Below are positions 49,086-58,288 of a stretch of 64,000 nt of DNA, piece by piece. Positions within the stretch are counted from its first letter, which is position 1, and each line of letters opens with the position of its first letter. Below the pieces are notes generated by a model. The model saw only the letters and a program-made list of their open reading frames with translations, searched no databases and was not told where the DNA came from. The position numbers and the translations under genes are program-made. This DNA comes from Uranotaenia lowii (taxonomy: Eukaryota > Arthropoda > Insecta > Diptera > Culicidae). The DNA lies in NCBI RefSeq assembly GCF_029784155.1, contig NC_073693.1, forward strand, positions 26,200,002 through 26,264,001, read 5' to 3'.

Positions 49086-50537
49086 AGGGTGACAATAAAA
49101 TTTCTGCACTTGTTTATATTAACTCTAAAATCTTAGAACTTAATTACATACAATCAAATCGAATCAATCAATTGCTAGAAACATTTTTTGGAATCTTGGA
49201 TATCAGATTAAGCTAGGGTTTCCATCCATCCCGCAAAATTTGGACATGTCTTTTGGTGAATGTCCTGCTGTAATACCTTTTCTTCAAAATGCCCCGCTTT
49301 TTTCATGAAAAACTTTCACAAAGTTCACTGACTTACGCTAGATATCCCTTATCCTCAATTTCGAATGATTGGTTCAACACAAAAAATCTTTCGAATACTT
49401 ATTTTTTCTCAAATTAAACAACACACCACTATTTTTTTTGAATACGTTTTTTCTCTCAAAATAAGCATCAATTTTTCAAAGTTTACATAAGACAATACTA
49501 AACAGCCTTGAAGTTACATTAAGATTCTGATTCAGTTAAGCGTTTTTGGAGCGCGTTCAAACAATTAAGATGTTTCCAAATGCTTATAGATCTTAATATT
49601 TCGACAGAATCTTAGTTAAATGTCTTTTTATCAGACACCACTTTTTAAAACTGAATTGAACAATGTTTACAATGATGGAAGTTTTCTCAAATTTCAAATT
49701 TTTCAAAACAAATTTAAAATATATGTATATGTTTTTGCACAAAGGTTCTTTGAACGATATAAAATCCACCGTTTACATGTAGGTCTTGAAATATTTCTCT
49801 CAGAACACATGTTAATATTTGAGAACCGTGGATAATAACCCTGTTTATAGCAAAAAAAATCGTGAAAATAGAGGTCATGCAAGAAAAGTTAAGCAAAATC
49901 AATCCGCGTTTAAAAAAAACCTTAGTGTATTTTTTTTGAATTACTTTGGCTGATGGTATACGTATAATTTGGCAATTCAACAAGTCTTTTCAAGGATTTC
50001 TTTGATGTCCCGCTTTTTTGTCGGTAAATTTTTCTTCCGTAGACCTCCATACATTTATTCAGTAAGTTGAACATGCCTTTGACGCCTGCTCGCTACTGAA
50101 ACTATTTACAGGGTTTTCTTCACCAACGCCGAGATTTTTAAAACTTTTCCACAGCTCTACCCTTAGTTGCTCAAGGAGAGTCAGGAGAAGCATTCTAAAG
50201 CAAAAAAAAAATGTTTGCAAATATTGTCCCAAACCACTCAGCTCCGGATCCTTCGTTCCGTACTAAAGCCATGCTCAACAGAGCACTTCGGTCCAGATGG
50301 ATTCATAGCTTCAGAAAGCTTGAAGCGTAATGAATTCCGTAAAATCAATCACTGGCTTCTGTTAAAACACTGTATTTTCGTGTTTAAGGCTTAAAGGTCA
50401 CGAATACTCTTCTGTACTTCTTACAGGCCTATACCTGAAAGAACATCCCATGTGGTCCACCTTGAAGGAAAAACTCTCAGCTACACGATGCAGTTTTGCA
50501 GGTGCCCTTAAAAAAAGCTCTTATTATTGTCACCCTG
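49086..50537. mobile_element. possible decayed Tc1/mariner-type element
   Basis: AGGGTGACAATAA at 49086-49098 and its near reverse complement TTATTGTCACCCT at 50524-50536 would be 13-bp terminal inverted repeats 1.45 kb apart, a length suited to a Tc1/mariner element. TA is adjacent on the left and two bases away on the right. No transposase could be recognised in any frame; the open frame at 50167-50394 has no known motif. GTCCCGC-type words near 49236 and 50008 suggest a further nested repeat. Confidence 0.35.
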
Positions 50538-52178
50538 AATATGTAATATGTAAGCACAATTGAATATCCACTTTCAATCTTTTCTTTTTCGAAATTAAAG
50601 ATTCATAATCTGATTAGGGAACTCTTCTCAGAGACTTTAAATCAAGTAGGATTAGTTGCCTTACTTTCGACCTATGAAGTGGTTTTAAAATAACCATGGC
50701 TTTTTCCTCACAAATGGACGGGAGTTTACTTTCTTCCAAGAAATTTATTTATATGTAGTTCATAATCTTATCTGCAATCTATGATTAGAATTCTCTACAT
50801 ATATAGCTTTCGCTCTTATTGAAAGATTAACAAGGATATGGATGATCACAGTATTCAACTTTGAACCTACTATTCTTGTATTAGTATTGAGTTGATATCT
50901 TTCATTGGACGAGGACTGAAATGCCTTTGAAAAGAATGGTTTAAAAAAATTAAAACATGTTCATTTTAATTTCATCTTACAATTAATCATGAAAAAAAAT
51001 ATTACAGGTTTTTTATGATATGATATGAATATCTTGAACATTTATACTTTCCATCAGCTTTATCAGCAGCACAACAATTAAAACTTTCTTGTGATTATTT
51101 GCATAAAGCTGACAAATTTCTTCTAAATTATGCCCCAATTTAAAACTCGCACCTTAGTTTATCCGTTGGTATAAAACCAAAGTTTTGGTAATGTTAAGTC
51201 AAAAAATGGAACATGAAAGTCAAAAGTGCTCTAGTTCCGGACTCTTTACAAACAAACTAATCCCAGATTCAAAATTCTGCTGCAGATTTTCAAAATTTGC
51301 TCAAAGGATGATAGAAATTAATTTCTGAACACTAAATTTTAATAGATTAAACTCATGTCAGGGTTCTCTAACACTATTTTCGAAATCTTAATTGTATTTC
51401 TGATTCCATATTTCACATTACGTATCTAGTTGAGGATTCTTAATTTTCAGTTCGCATCATCATCAGAAAATACTTGAGAAGGTGTTTTGGTTTTGTTGCA
51501 TTCCATTCTGAATTTTATTCTTGCATACAGGACGATTTGCGATCAAAATACAATGATGAAACACCAGTTTTTATGCTTCTTCAATACACTAAATAGGTCT
51601 CAGAATCCCTTAAACACTAGAGATTCAGCTCAACCCCTTCCTGTTATCCGATTCCGCTCAAATTTGGTATATGGTCTTCTGATGATTTCCTTGAATCATA
51701 CATATAATACAAACAACATGCTTTGTTCAGCAAAGTTTAAGTGCACAGAAATCCACATCTTATGGCTTTGGTATCAACAATATTTTACGCTTTGTTCACA
51801 GTTGGTCAGTTGAATACAAAATTTTTGACAAAAAAAAAATTTTTTTTTTTTGTAAATAGCTTGCTTATTTTCAAATTTGACACCAATTTGGTTCATTTCT
51901 CATTTTTAACGTGTAGTATTTAACCCAAACAAAATTAAAAATATATCAAATATATACATTTTCAAAAATATTTGTAAACCCAAAATTTATTTAAAATCAA
52001 ATATTTGGAAAGAGGTCTTTGTTCAAATATGGCGTTGGCGTAACCTCTAACCATGATTTTTAGTCGGCCCCATACAAAAGTTTGTTCTCCATATTCGAAT
52101 CTACCATTTGGAGGGTGAGCCCCCCAGATTCTTAGAAATTATACAATTTTGAGACACCCTAATTTACATGAGACATTA
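50538..52178. other. AT-rich non-coding sequence
   Basis: One open frame of 108 codons (51487-51813 +) and overlapping ones have no recognisable domain. No RNA gene or element could be supported. Confidence 0.45.
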
Positions 52179-52190
52179 CGTGACGTCACG
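52179..52190. promoter_or_regulatory. 12-bp palindrome containing a full CRE motif
   Basis: CGTGACGTCACG is a perfect palindrome and contains TGACGTCA, the full consensus for CREB/ATF factors. It lies just upstream of a hAT-like element with no gene nearby, so chance or transposon origin is as likely as regulation. Confidence 0.3.
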
Positions 52191-52209
52191 ATTAGGCAGG
52201 ATGCTTTTA

Positions 52210-52217
52210 GGTCAGAC
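52210..52217 (+). repeat. 8-bp target-site duplication, left (GGTCAGAC)
   Basis: Identical to 53397-53404 and adjacent to the hAT-like terminus. Confidence 0.9.
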
Positions 52218-53396
52218 CAGTGCTGCAAATTTTCAGTGTCAGCTTTCAATATTCAATTGAATTTGTTTCAGTGTATCGGTCAGTTCAATTCCAACTGGAT
52301 TCATACGAGAATGAACAGAAAGCTCAATCCCGAAAGCACTCTGCACACTCATTCACCAATCGGAGACACCGATTGTTAGTATACATTCAGGCTCTTTGCA
52401 GGTCCATGAGATTAGCAAATCTTCATTTTCAGTTTCAGGCAAACAATGCTGATAGTGATAAAAGCTTCATTTCAATATCATTAAGTTTAGTCGAATGGTG
52501 ACAAAGCTTGGGCGAATCGACTCGCTAGGCTTGCGGAAGAATCTATGTTTACGACAATCAACGGTGAAATGAATTATGGAAAAACCTTTCAAAAATGCGT
52601 TTTTATTTGAGTAGTCGGTCACTTGCATGAGATGTTAATTTTTTCTATTGAATTTGTTGAACTTCTCAACTTTTTGTTCTTAAATTTTTTTCCTGAAAGT
52701 TATCAAAACCCATTATGATTGTAGGTTAATATTATGGAATACTTATGAATTTGCTAGTGAAATTAATCCGAATGCAATAAAATTGATTAATTAATGGGGT
52801 GGTCATTTTATTTATCACAAGAATGATCTGAAAAGAACTTAAAGAAGGTTAGTAAAAAACACTATGTGTAGATAATTCGTCATAAAAATAGACAAAATAT
52901 TTTGCCATTCAAGTCATTGTCGCTAAAATACTTCCCGTGAGAAAGTTGTAGTAAATTCTGCATCGGCAAGAAATTTCTATCCTGCGAACCTTTCGTCCCT
53001 CGACAGAAAAATCGTTTAGTCATAGCGGTTTACAAATCGTGTTTTAATTTTTAATTCCAATTGCAAAAATGGCAAAAACAAATGCCTGCCGAAATTGTCA
53101 GCAACTTTTGCTGACACTGATTGAATGCTAAAGCTGCATTCACTGATCGAATACAAAGAGCGAAACTCGCTATCGTAGCAGTCGAGCGAAACAAGTTTGT
53201 TCTGGTTCACGAATGAGCTTTTAACTGACTGACAGATATATCGACAAAGCTCGACGAAAGCATGAGAATGACTGAGCCGATCAGAAGCTTTTGAATTTGT
53301 TGACGTTTCGGCTCCATTCATGTCAGCTTGAGCTTTCTACACTGATAGAAATTCAAAGTCATTCTCATTCCGTGCTTTCAAAAAATTGCAGCACTG
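52218..53396. mobile_element. non-autonomous hAT-like element
   Basis: The left terminus is CAGTGCTGCAAATTTTCAG. The right terminus, reverse complemented, is CAGTGCTGCAATTTTTTGA, an exact 11-bp inverted repeat beginning CAG. It is flanked by a perfect 8-bp duplication, GGTCAGAC. TGACACTGA- and TTCA-rich words recur on both strands near each end as subterminal repeats. Open frames of about 93-101 codons exist (52220-52501 +, 53016-53321 -), but neither has transposase motifs. The 1,179-bp element is non-autonomous. Confidence 0.9.
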
Positions 53397-53404
53397 GGTC
53401 AGAC
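53397..53404 (+). repeat. 8-bp target-site duplication, right (GGTCAGAC)
   Basis: Second copy of the hAT-like target duplication. Confidence 0.9.
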
Positions 53405-53765
53405 CAATATAAATTTTGTAAAAGTATCTGCCTGTTTGGTCTACTATTAAAAAGATTGACGAATCATTCAAAGGGAGGGGGGGGGGGGGGGTTTGCTTTG
53501 ATTATTTCAAAAATTGAACCGCTGTGGAGATTGCATCTTGATTTACTCCCGGGTGAAGGTTTAGGACCCTTTGAAGTTTTGTTGAAAGAGCTGAACGTGT
53601 TATGAGTGTGTTGAACAAATTTCAACTGCCCTGAGAGGGAGGCTTAAGCCGGGCATCCTGAAAACATGCACCCGCAGCCCTTCTATACCGAGGGTGGCGC
53701 ACAAGCTGCGGAGTGTTGAACAGATTCATTCGTGACACAGATATAGTGCTATTTTTATAGTCATT
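53405..53765. other. left flank of the LINE; dispersed repeat in its last part, with a G tract
   Basis: A 15-base G run lies at 53477-53491, a likely length-variable or quadruplex-prone site. From about 53737 the sequence matches the dispersed repeat copy at 23.1 kb. The stretch 53617-53735 is GC-rich and only weakly similar to that copy. Confidence 0.5.
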
Positions 53766-53781
53766 TAGTGATAAAATTTTG
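53766..53781 (+). repeat. 16-bp target-site duplication of the LINE, left
   Basis: TAGTGATAAAATTTTG is identical to 58289-58304. The paralogous empty site at 23.17 kb carries only one diverged copy, supporting a true target duplication made by target-primed reverse transcription. Confidence 0.88.
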
Positions 53782-53799
53782 GCTGGTAAACGGTGGATA

Positions 53800-54138
53800 A
53801 TGTGCAACACGAGACCCCATAGTGGTCATATCACCTCTTATTCACAACTCCTATCTCTACCTCCCCGCGGTGCCGGCTGGGGTGCGAGTAACCTAAGCGG
53901 AGATCGGGTACCCAACCCCGGTGGATGCTTTGGTCGCATGCAGACTGAGAAGGTGGCCGCACGCGTCTGTTCCCCAGGTCAGGGGCGGCGTGCAACAACA
54001 ACCGAGCGTCTGTTCTCCAGGTCAGGGGCGGCTAAAACAGCGTCTGTCTTGCAGCAAGCGGCTGAATTTATGAAATGCGGCTCCCGCCAGCTAAGTCCAA
54101 GATGGCAGCCCCATCGCGGGATAGGGACTTTAGGCTAA
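53800..54138 (+). CDS. possible ORF1-like leader ORF of the LINE, 112 aa
   Basis: An open frame begins at the first ATG (53800), 18 bases inside the element, and stops at 54136-54138. It has no recognisable fold. Residues at 53890-53925 read NLSGDRVPNPGG, resembling the 2A-like ribosome-skipping motif (consensus D-V/I-E-x-N-P-G-P) found near the N terminus of some non-LTR retrotransposon proteins, but the final Pro is Gly. A direct repeat of about 27 bp (53963 and 54006, differing at one base) and a shortened third copy near 54040 lie in its second half. It could also be a 5' UTR that happens to be open. Confidence 0.4.
   Translation: MCNTRPHSGHITSYSQLLSLPPRGAGWGASNLSGDRVPNPGGCFGRMQTEKVAARVCSPGQGRRATTTERLFSRSGAAKTASVLQQAAEFMKCGSRQLSPRWQPHRGIGTLG
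53963..54050 (+). repeat. short tandem repeat in the LINE 5' region, period 43 bp
   Basis: GCGTCTGTTCCCCAGGTCAG plus GGGCGGC at 53963 recurs at 54006 with one substitution, and GCGTCTGTCTTGCAG at 54040 is a shortened third unit. Such 5' repeats may belong to the promoter of the element. Confidence 0.8.
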
Positions 54139-54219
54139 CAACCTACTGCTCCCGATTCATAACTTGTTACGGAATCCGAAAGAAATGACCGATCTGGAAC
54201 TTTGGCGACGACTTTTAGC

Positions 54220-54759
54220 ATGAAAACACGGACACGAATTGGAACTTGGAATGTTTTAACCCTTGCTCAACAAGGCAAGCTGGCTCAACTTGCTAGAGAA
54301 GCTAGCCGCCTCAAGATTGAAATTTTGGGACTGAGCGAAGTCCGTTGGCCTAACACTGGAGAACACAGGACACAGTCCGGGCAAGTCCTGCTTTACTCTG
54401 GCATACGAGGAGAACATGCTACTCGGGAACGAGGAGTTGGTTTCCTGTTAAGCCCGCAGGCCTACGCGGCCCTCATTAGATGGGAACCGATAAACGAAAG
54501 AATAATCGTAGCCAGATTTAGAACACGGGTTAGAAACCTTACAATGGTCCAGTGTTATGCGCCAACTGACGTTGCCGATTTGCAGGAGAAAGAGCAGTTT
54601 TACAGTCAACTGAACAGCGTGGTAGAGAGAATTCCGAAGGGTGACATTCAAATCCATTTGAGCGACCTCAACGCAAAGATTGGCTCCGACAATCAAGACC
54701 TTGAGCGCATCATGGGGCGCCATGGCCTAGGACCAAGGAAACAAATCGAACCGATCTGA
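54220..54759 (+). CDS. N-terminal APE endonuclease fragment
   Basis: The residues present show the AP-endonuclease fold motifs of LINEs: RIGTWNV near the start, LSEVRW (catalytic Glu), CYAPTD, and SDLNAKIG (Asp/Asn pair). The frame leaves the endonuclease at 54733, where the hAT-like MITE begins, and ends in it at 54759. It would encode about 171 native residues plus 8 foreign ones and lacks the C-terminal catalytic SDH, so it cannot be active alone. Confidence 0.92.
   Translation: MKTRTRIGTWNVLTLAQQGKLAQLAREASRLKIEILGLSEVRWPNTGEHRTQSGQVLLYSGIRGEHATRERGVGFLLSPQAYAALIRWEPINERIIVARFRTRVRNLTMVQCYAPTDVADLQEKEQFYSQLNSVVERIPKGDIQIHLSDLNAKIGSDNQDLERIMGRHGLGPRKQIEPI
54726..54733 (+). repeat. 8-bp target-site duplication (CCTAGGAC), left copy
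   Basis: Matches 55355-55362; the identity can be extended one base to the left (GCCTAGGAC). The reading frame of the endonuclease joins exactly across one copy. Confidence 0.85.
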
Positions 54760-55354
54760 TAATGATAACTGGTTTATCACTTGTGTAACACTTAGCGATA
54801 AATTTTAAAAACTGATGACTTCTCATCCCTTTCCAATGCCGATCAGGATAACTCGTTCGAACTTTGTTCTAGTGGGCATCAGATTTCTTGATGTGCGCCC
54901 CGTGCAATTGTTGGTGTTTTTGCTGGTGCGTCAATTTTTGATGGTGCGACCCGACCCGTGCTCGGGTCGGCCCGGCACCTTGTGTGTCATAAGCAATTGT
55001 TGGTATTTTTTGTGGGTGCGTCTACCGATCGGGCCGGTCCGGCCCGGCACCTTGTATGTCATCAAGCAATTGTTGGTATTTTTGGTATTTTTTGTTGGTG
55101 CGTTTACCAGTCGGGTCGGCCCGGCACCTTGTGCATCAAGCAATTGTTGGTGTCCTCCTTGGGTGCCAGCAAATTGTTGTTGCTTATCCTTAACGTTACA
55201 AGAGACGATAAATTTGAATCGGAAAGCACAACTTATCGGGAGCAAAATTGAAATTGATAAGTGCTAGGTATAGTGTTCTTGAGGATGAAAATCTCTCTCA
55301 CGGGTGTTTTGATCGGCAAATTCTATCGGAGGATAACGATTTTTGGATTCCCTG
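54734..55354. mobile_element. hAT-like MITE inserted in the LINE endonuclease
   Basis: A 621-bp insertion with target duplication CCTAGGAC. Its ends read CAAGGAAACAAATCG and, reverse complemented from the right, CAGGGAATCCAAAAATCG, an imperfect inverted repeat starting CA. The 8-bp duplication supports hAT. The interior carries about three imperfect tandem units of roughly 75-80 bp rich in GGTCGGCCCGGCACCTTG and AAGCAATTGTTGGT (about 54960-55160). Reading frames inside are repeat-derived and not genes. Confidence 0.75.
54940..55165 (+). repeat. tandem repeat inside the MITE, three units of about 75-80 bp
   Basis: Units beginning near GGTCGGCCCGGCACCTTG (about 54965, 55037, 55115) are each followed by CA-T-AAGCAATTGTTGGT and a TTTTT..GGTGCGT segment. 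The unit is unusually GC-rich for this window. Confidence 0.75.
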
Positions 55355-55362
55355 CCTAGGAC

Positions 55363-55709
55363 AGATGAGCGAAAACGGAGAGCTGTTTGTAGAATTTTGT
55401 GGCAACAATAACATGGTGATCGGTGGATCGCTCTTCCCCCATCGACCAGCACATAAGGTCACTTGGGTATCCCGAGATGGCCGAACAGAAAATCAAATTG
55501 ACCACATCTGCATCAGCCGAAAATGGAGAAGGAGCCTTCTTGATGTCCGCAACAAACGAAGCGCAGACATTGCATCTGACCATCACCTCGTCCTTGGCGA
55601 GATACACAGCAAAAAGAAATGTAACGATGGACGATGTAATTTCTGGGGATTACAGATTTCTGTTGCAATAATACATCTAAATGATGTACACAACTCGAAT
55701 ACGTCGTGA
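55363..55709 (+). CDS. C-terminal APE endonuclease fragment
   Basis: From 55363 to 55604 the frame encodes the rest of the endonuclease: NNNMVIGGSLFPH, TWVSRDGRTENQIDHICIS, and the catalytic SDHH (55575-55586). At 55605 it runs into a second MITE and stops at 55709. The frame is open upstream into the first MITE but has no native start codon of its own. Confidence 0.9.
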
Positions 55710-56069
55710 AGTGTAATATCACAACCTTCTATGTGGTATCGCATCAAGTAGTCAATGTTTTCCTTTGTTGACGTTCAAATTTGATTTCATTTAAAAAATT
55801 AAGTAACGGATTACGGACCTCCGCTGTATTTGTTTGACTTGTAAGTACTACCAAAATTAATCAAAAATATAAGCAAACCCACAGCTTGAAAAATAATTTC
55901 ATTATTTTTCATCTTTTAGGAAATTTGGCCCATATGGAGCAGCGGTACGAAACATATTTTTTGTCTCCAAACAGCCGGGTACATTAAGAAAATGTAAAAT
56001 TAGGTACCTTTTGCGACTCAAGTTATGTGCAGGTATTTGATGTAATATCACACTACTTTTTTTGCTGTG
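55605..56069. mobile_element. TA-target MITE inserted at the end of the endonuclease region
   Basis: A 465-bp element flanked by TA (55603-55604, 56070-56071). The termini are CACAGCAAAAAGAAATG on the left and, reverse complemented, CACAGCAAAAAAAGTAG on the right. TGTAATATCACA occurs at about 55712 and 56040. The coding frame resumes in register at 56072, confirming a clean insertion. The ends resemble those of the element at 60671-61433, so both may belong to one TA-target family (Tc1/mariner-type). Confidence 0.87.
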
Positions 56070-56071
56070 TA

Positions 56072-56917
56072 CGACTGAGAGTTGCGCGTGTCCAACGGCG
56101 CGAGGAGAAAGTCGGGTGTCGATACGACGTCCACCGGTTGGAGAATCCAGAGGTGAAAAGGGCATACGTTGAACAGCTAGAATCCCAAGCCTCGGAGCTG
56201 CCGACAGACGGAACAGTCGAAGAACAGTGGTGTGGAATCAAGAATGCCTTTATCACGACGAGCCATGGTACTCTCGGTAAAGTTTGTGGAAGAAGAAGTG
56301 AATGGATGTCGGATGAAACTTGGAGGATGGTCGATGATCGGAGAAAGGCGAAAGTCGGAATTGAGCAGGCATGTACCGGGTCAGCCAAAGCAGCCGCCCG
56401 CTTACGATATGCGGAGCTGGAAAAGGCAGTTAAACGAGCTTGTAGACGAGACAAGAGAGCCTGGACAAACTCCCTAGCCGAAGAGGGGGAAAGAGTCGCC
56501 GCCAATGGAGATATCCGATTACTTTATGACATTTCTCGCCGCCTCAGTGGTGCAAGGACTAATGCAAGAATGCCGCTGAAAGACCGAGCAGGTCAGTTAT
56601 TGACCGATCGAACAGATCAGCTCAAACGATGGACTGAGCACTTCGAACAACTCTTCCGAGTCACGAATAGCGATGGCCAACAGAACCCGCAGCTTGAAGC
56701 GCCAATAGTAAGTCGCATAAATGGCGTCAACTCGGAAGCGCCCTCGCTGGCTGAAATAGAAGCGGCAATCAAAAACATGAAATCCAACAAAGCACCTGGG
56801 ATCGATTGCATCCCTGCTGAAATGCTGAAAGCCGACCCTGCCCTATCAGCACAAATGTTGCACCGTCTTTTTGCTGACATCTGGGATACTGCAACATTCC
56901 CGGCCGACTGGATGTAA
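56072..56917 (+). CDS. LINE ORF2 linker and N-terminal reverse-transcriptase part, ends at a nonsense codon
   Basis: It continues the ORF2 frame after the MITE. It contains a basic linker, then at about 56755-56825 the start of the reverse-transcriptase domain with SNKAPGIDCIPAEML, typical of RT region 0/1 of RTE and related LINEs. TAA at 56915-56917 ends it, while the next codons continue in the same frame with the expected RT sequence. So this is a point nonsense mutation, not a frameshift. Confidence 0.92.
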   Translation, partial: RLRVARVQRREEKVGCRYDVHRLENPEVKRAYVEQLESQASELPTDGTVEEQWCGIKNAFITTSHGTLGKVCGRRSEWMSDETWRMVDDRRKAKVGIEQACTGSAKAAARLRYAELEKAVKRACRRDKRAWTNSLAEEGERVAANGDIRLLYDISRRLSGARTNARMPLKDRAGQLLTDRTDQLKRWTEHFEQLFRVTNSDGQQNPQLEAPIVSRINGVNSEAPSLAEIEAAIKNMKSNKAPGIDCIPAEMLKADPALSAQMLHRLFADIWDTATFPADWM

Positions 56918-58279
56918 GGTATCCTCGTTAAGGTCCCGAAGAAAGGAGACCTGACAGAGTGCGGTAACTGGCGAGGCATAACGTTGATCTGTAGAACCCT
57001 CAAAGTACTCTGCAAGGTGATCCTGAACAGGATCCAGGAGAAAATCGACGCTACACTCCGTCGGCAACAAGCTGGATTCCGATCCGGACGATCATGTGTG
57101 GACCACATCACAACGCTACGAATCATACTGGAACAAATCAACGAATTCCAGGACTCTCTTCTGCTGGTGTTCGTTGATTTCGAAAAAGCATTCGACCGAC
57201 TTAACCATGAAAACATCTGGGCGGCTCTAAGGCGACGAGGGGTCCCAGAGAAACTAGTCCATCTCATCGAAGCACAAAACGAGGCATTTTCGTGCAAGGT
57301 TTTGCACGATGGTGTCTTGTCCGAACCAATCCCGGTAACTGCTGGAGTGAGACAAGGATGTATCTTATCACCGCTACTTTTCCTCATCGTAATGGATGAG
57401 ATTCTGACTGGATCGATTGGCTGTGCACCGAACCGAGGATTGCCGTGGAATCCTTTAACAATGGAGCAACTGAACGACCTTGACCTGGCAGACGATATTG
57501 TTTTGCTCGCCCAAACACAACAAGACATGCAGAGCAAACTCGACGACCTCACCGAAAGTTCCAAGGCAGCAGGTCTCAAAGTCAATGTCGGAAAGACCAA
57601 GTCGATGGAGATCAACACAGGAACTCCCTCCAGTTTCATGGTAGCTGGGCAACAAGTTGAGAAAGTGGAGTGCTTCCAGTATCTTGATAGCCAGATAACG
57701 CCTGATGGTGGTACCAGAAAAGACATCGAAACCCGGATCAGAAAGGCCCGATTTGCGTTTGCGAGTCTCCGAAACATCTGGCGGTCACGCCAGATCTCTC
57801 TACGAACAAAAATCCGAATCTACAACTCAAACGTCAAATCCGTATTGCTGTACGGGTGCGAAACTTGGTGCACATATGCGGTAACGACGCGAAAACTGCA
57901 AGTATTTGTAAACCGCTGCCTGCGGAATATCATCCGCGCTTGGTGGCCTGGCAACTGGATCTCGAATGAGGAACTACATCGCCGGTGTCATCAAAGGGCG
58001 CTAGAAATCGAGATTCGGGAACGTAAGTGGAGATGGATCGGGCACACGCTGCGAAAAGATGAAAACGAGATTTGCAGAGAGGCGCTAGACTGGAATCCAG
58101 AAGGACATCGAAGAAGAGGCAGACCCAGAAACTCGTGGCGGCGAAGCCTAGCCGCTGAAATCCGAACTGTCGACGAGAATCTTGACTGGGACCAGGTGAA
58201 GACGCTGGCTCCGGATCGTCAACAGTGGAGGTCTTTTACCACGGCCCTATGCACCGGAGGATCGGCGCGGGATCATTAA
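56918..58279 (+). CDS. LINE reverse transcriptase core and C-terminal domain
   Basis: Open from the codon after the TAA (first internal ATG 56984) to TAA 58277-58279. RT motifs in order are CGNWRGITL, AGFRSGRSC, FVDFEKAFDR (catalytic Asp), GVRQGCILSPLLF (57344 on), LADD at 57485-57496 (the catalytic pair, with Leu where F or Y is usual), GLKVNVGKTK, and YLDSQITPDGG. The C-terminus has LLYGCETW, RKWRWIGHTLR and GHRRRGRPRNSW, as in RTE/BovB-type proteins. No RNase H domain is seen. The long antisense frame over 56617-57777 is a shadow. Confidence 0.95.
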   Translation, partial: GILVKVPKKGDLTECGNWRGITLICRTLKVLCKVILNRIQEKIDATLRRQQAGFRSGRSCVDHITTLRIILEQINEFQDSLLLVFVDFEKAFDRLNHENIWAALRRRGVPEKLVHLIEAQNEAFSCKVLHDGVLSEPIPVTAGVRQGCILSPLLFLIVMDEILTGSIGCAPNRGLPWNPLTMEQLNDLDLADDIVLLAQTQQDMQSKLDDLTESSKAAGLKVNVGKTKSMEINTGTPSSFMVAGQQVEKVECFQYLDSQITPDGGTRKDIETRIRKARFAFASLRNIWRSRQISLRTKIRIYNSNVKSVLLYGCETWCTYAVTTRKLQVFVNRCLRNIIRAWWPGNWISNEELHRRCHQRALEIEIRERKWRWIGHTLRKDENEICREALDWNPEGHRRRGRPRNSWRRSLAAEIRTVDENLDWDQVKTLAPDRQQWRSFTTALCTGGSARDH

Positions 58280-58288
58280 GTAAATAAG

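Larger units (their letters stand above)
54220..58279 (+). pseudogene. LINE ORF2 (APE endonuclease plus reverse transcriptase), split by two insertions and one stop
   Basis: After removal of the two insertions and one copy of each target duplication, the ORF is 988 codons including the stop, in a single frame from ATG 54220 to TAA 58277-58279. The only internal lesion seen is TAA at 56915-56917. The start ATG overlaps the TGA of a 12-codon upstream frame (54185-54223) as ATGA, a layout that can allow termination-reinitiation. The protein would nick chromosomal DNA and copy the element RNA at the nick in the nucleus. The near-intact frame suggests recent insertion, after which the DNA elements inserted. 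Confidence 0.93.
53782..58288 (+). mobile_element. RTE-like non-LTR retrotransposon (LINE), essentially full length but inactivated
   Basis: A GC-richer 4,507-bp unit bounded by a 16-bp target duplication. Subtracting two later DNA-transposon insertions with their target duplications leaves 3,411 bp, the usual size of RTE-type LINEs. The order is a short 5' region with a possible small ORF1, then one long ORF with APE endonuclease and reverse transcriptase, then almost no 3' UTR. The stop codon is part of a TAAG-TAAA-TAAG tail that abuts the target site. A very short 3' UTR with a short-unit tail is typical of RTE elements. Inactivating lesions are the two insertions (54734, 55605) and one TAA at 56915. 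Confidence 0.95.

Noticed and set aside
52179..52190. Functional CREB/ATF enhancer
   Set aside because: The motif is perfect but isolated, with no promoter or gene nearby; kept only as a low-confidence site.
52220..52501. Possible hAT transposase remnant in the 52.2-kb element
   Set aside because: No transposase motifs could be seen in this or the 53016-53321 frame; the element is non-autonomous.
54815..55267. 150-codon open frame inside the LINE
   Set aside because: It lies within the hAT-like MITE and reads through its tandem repeat.
56617..57777. 386-codon antisense open frame
   Set aside because: It lies opposite the reverse transcriptase, whose conserved motifs are on the + strand; it is a shadow frame.
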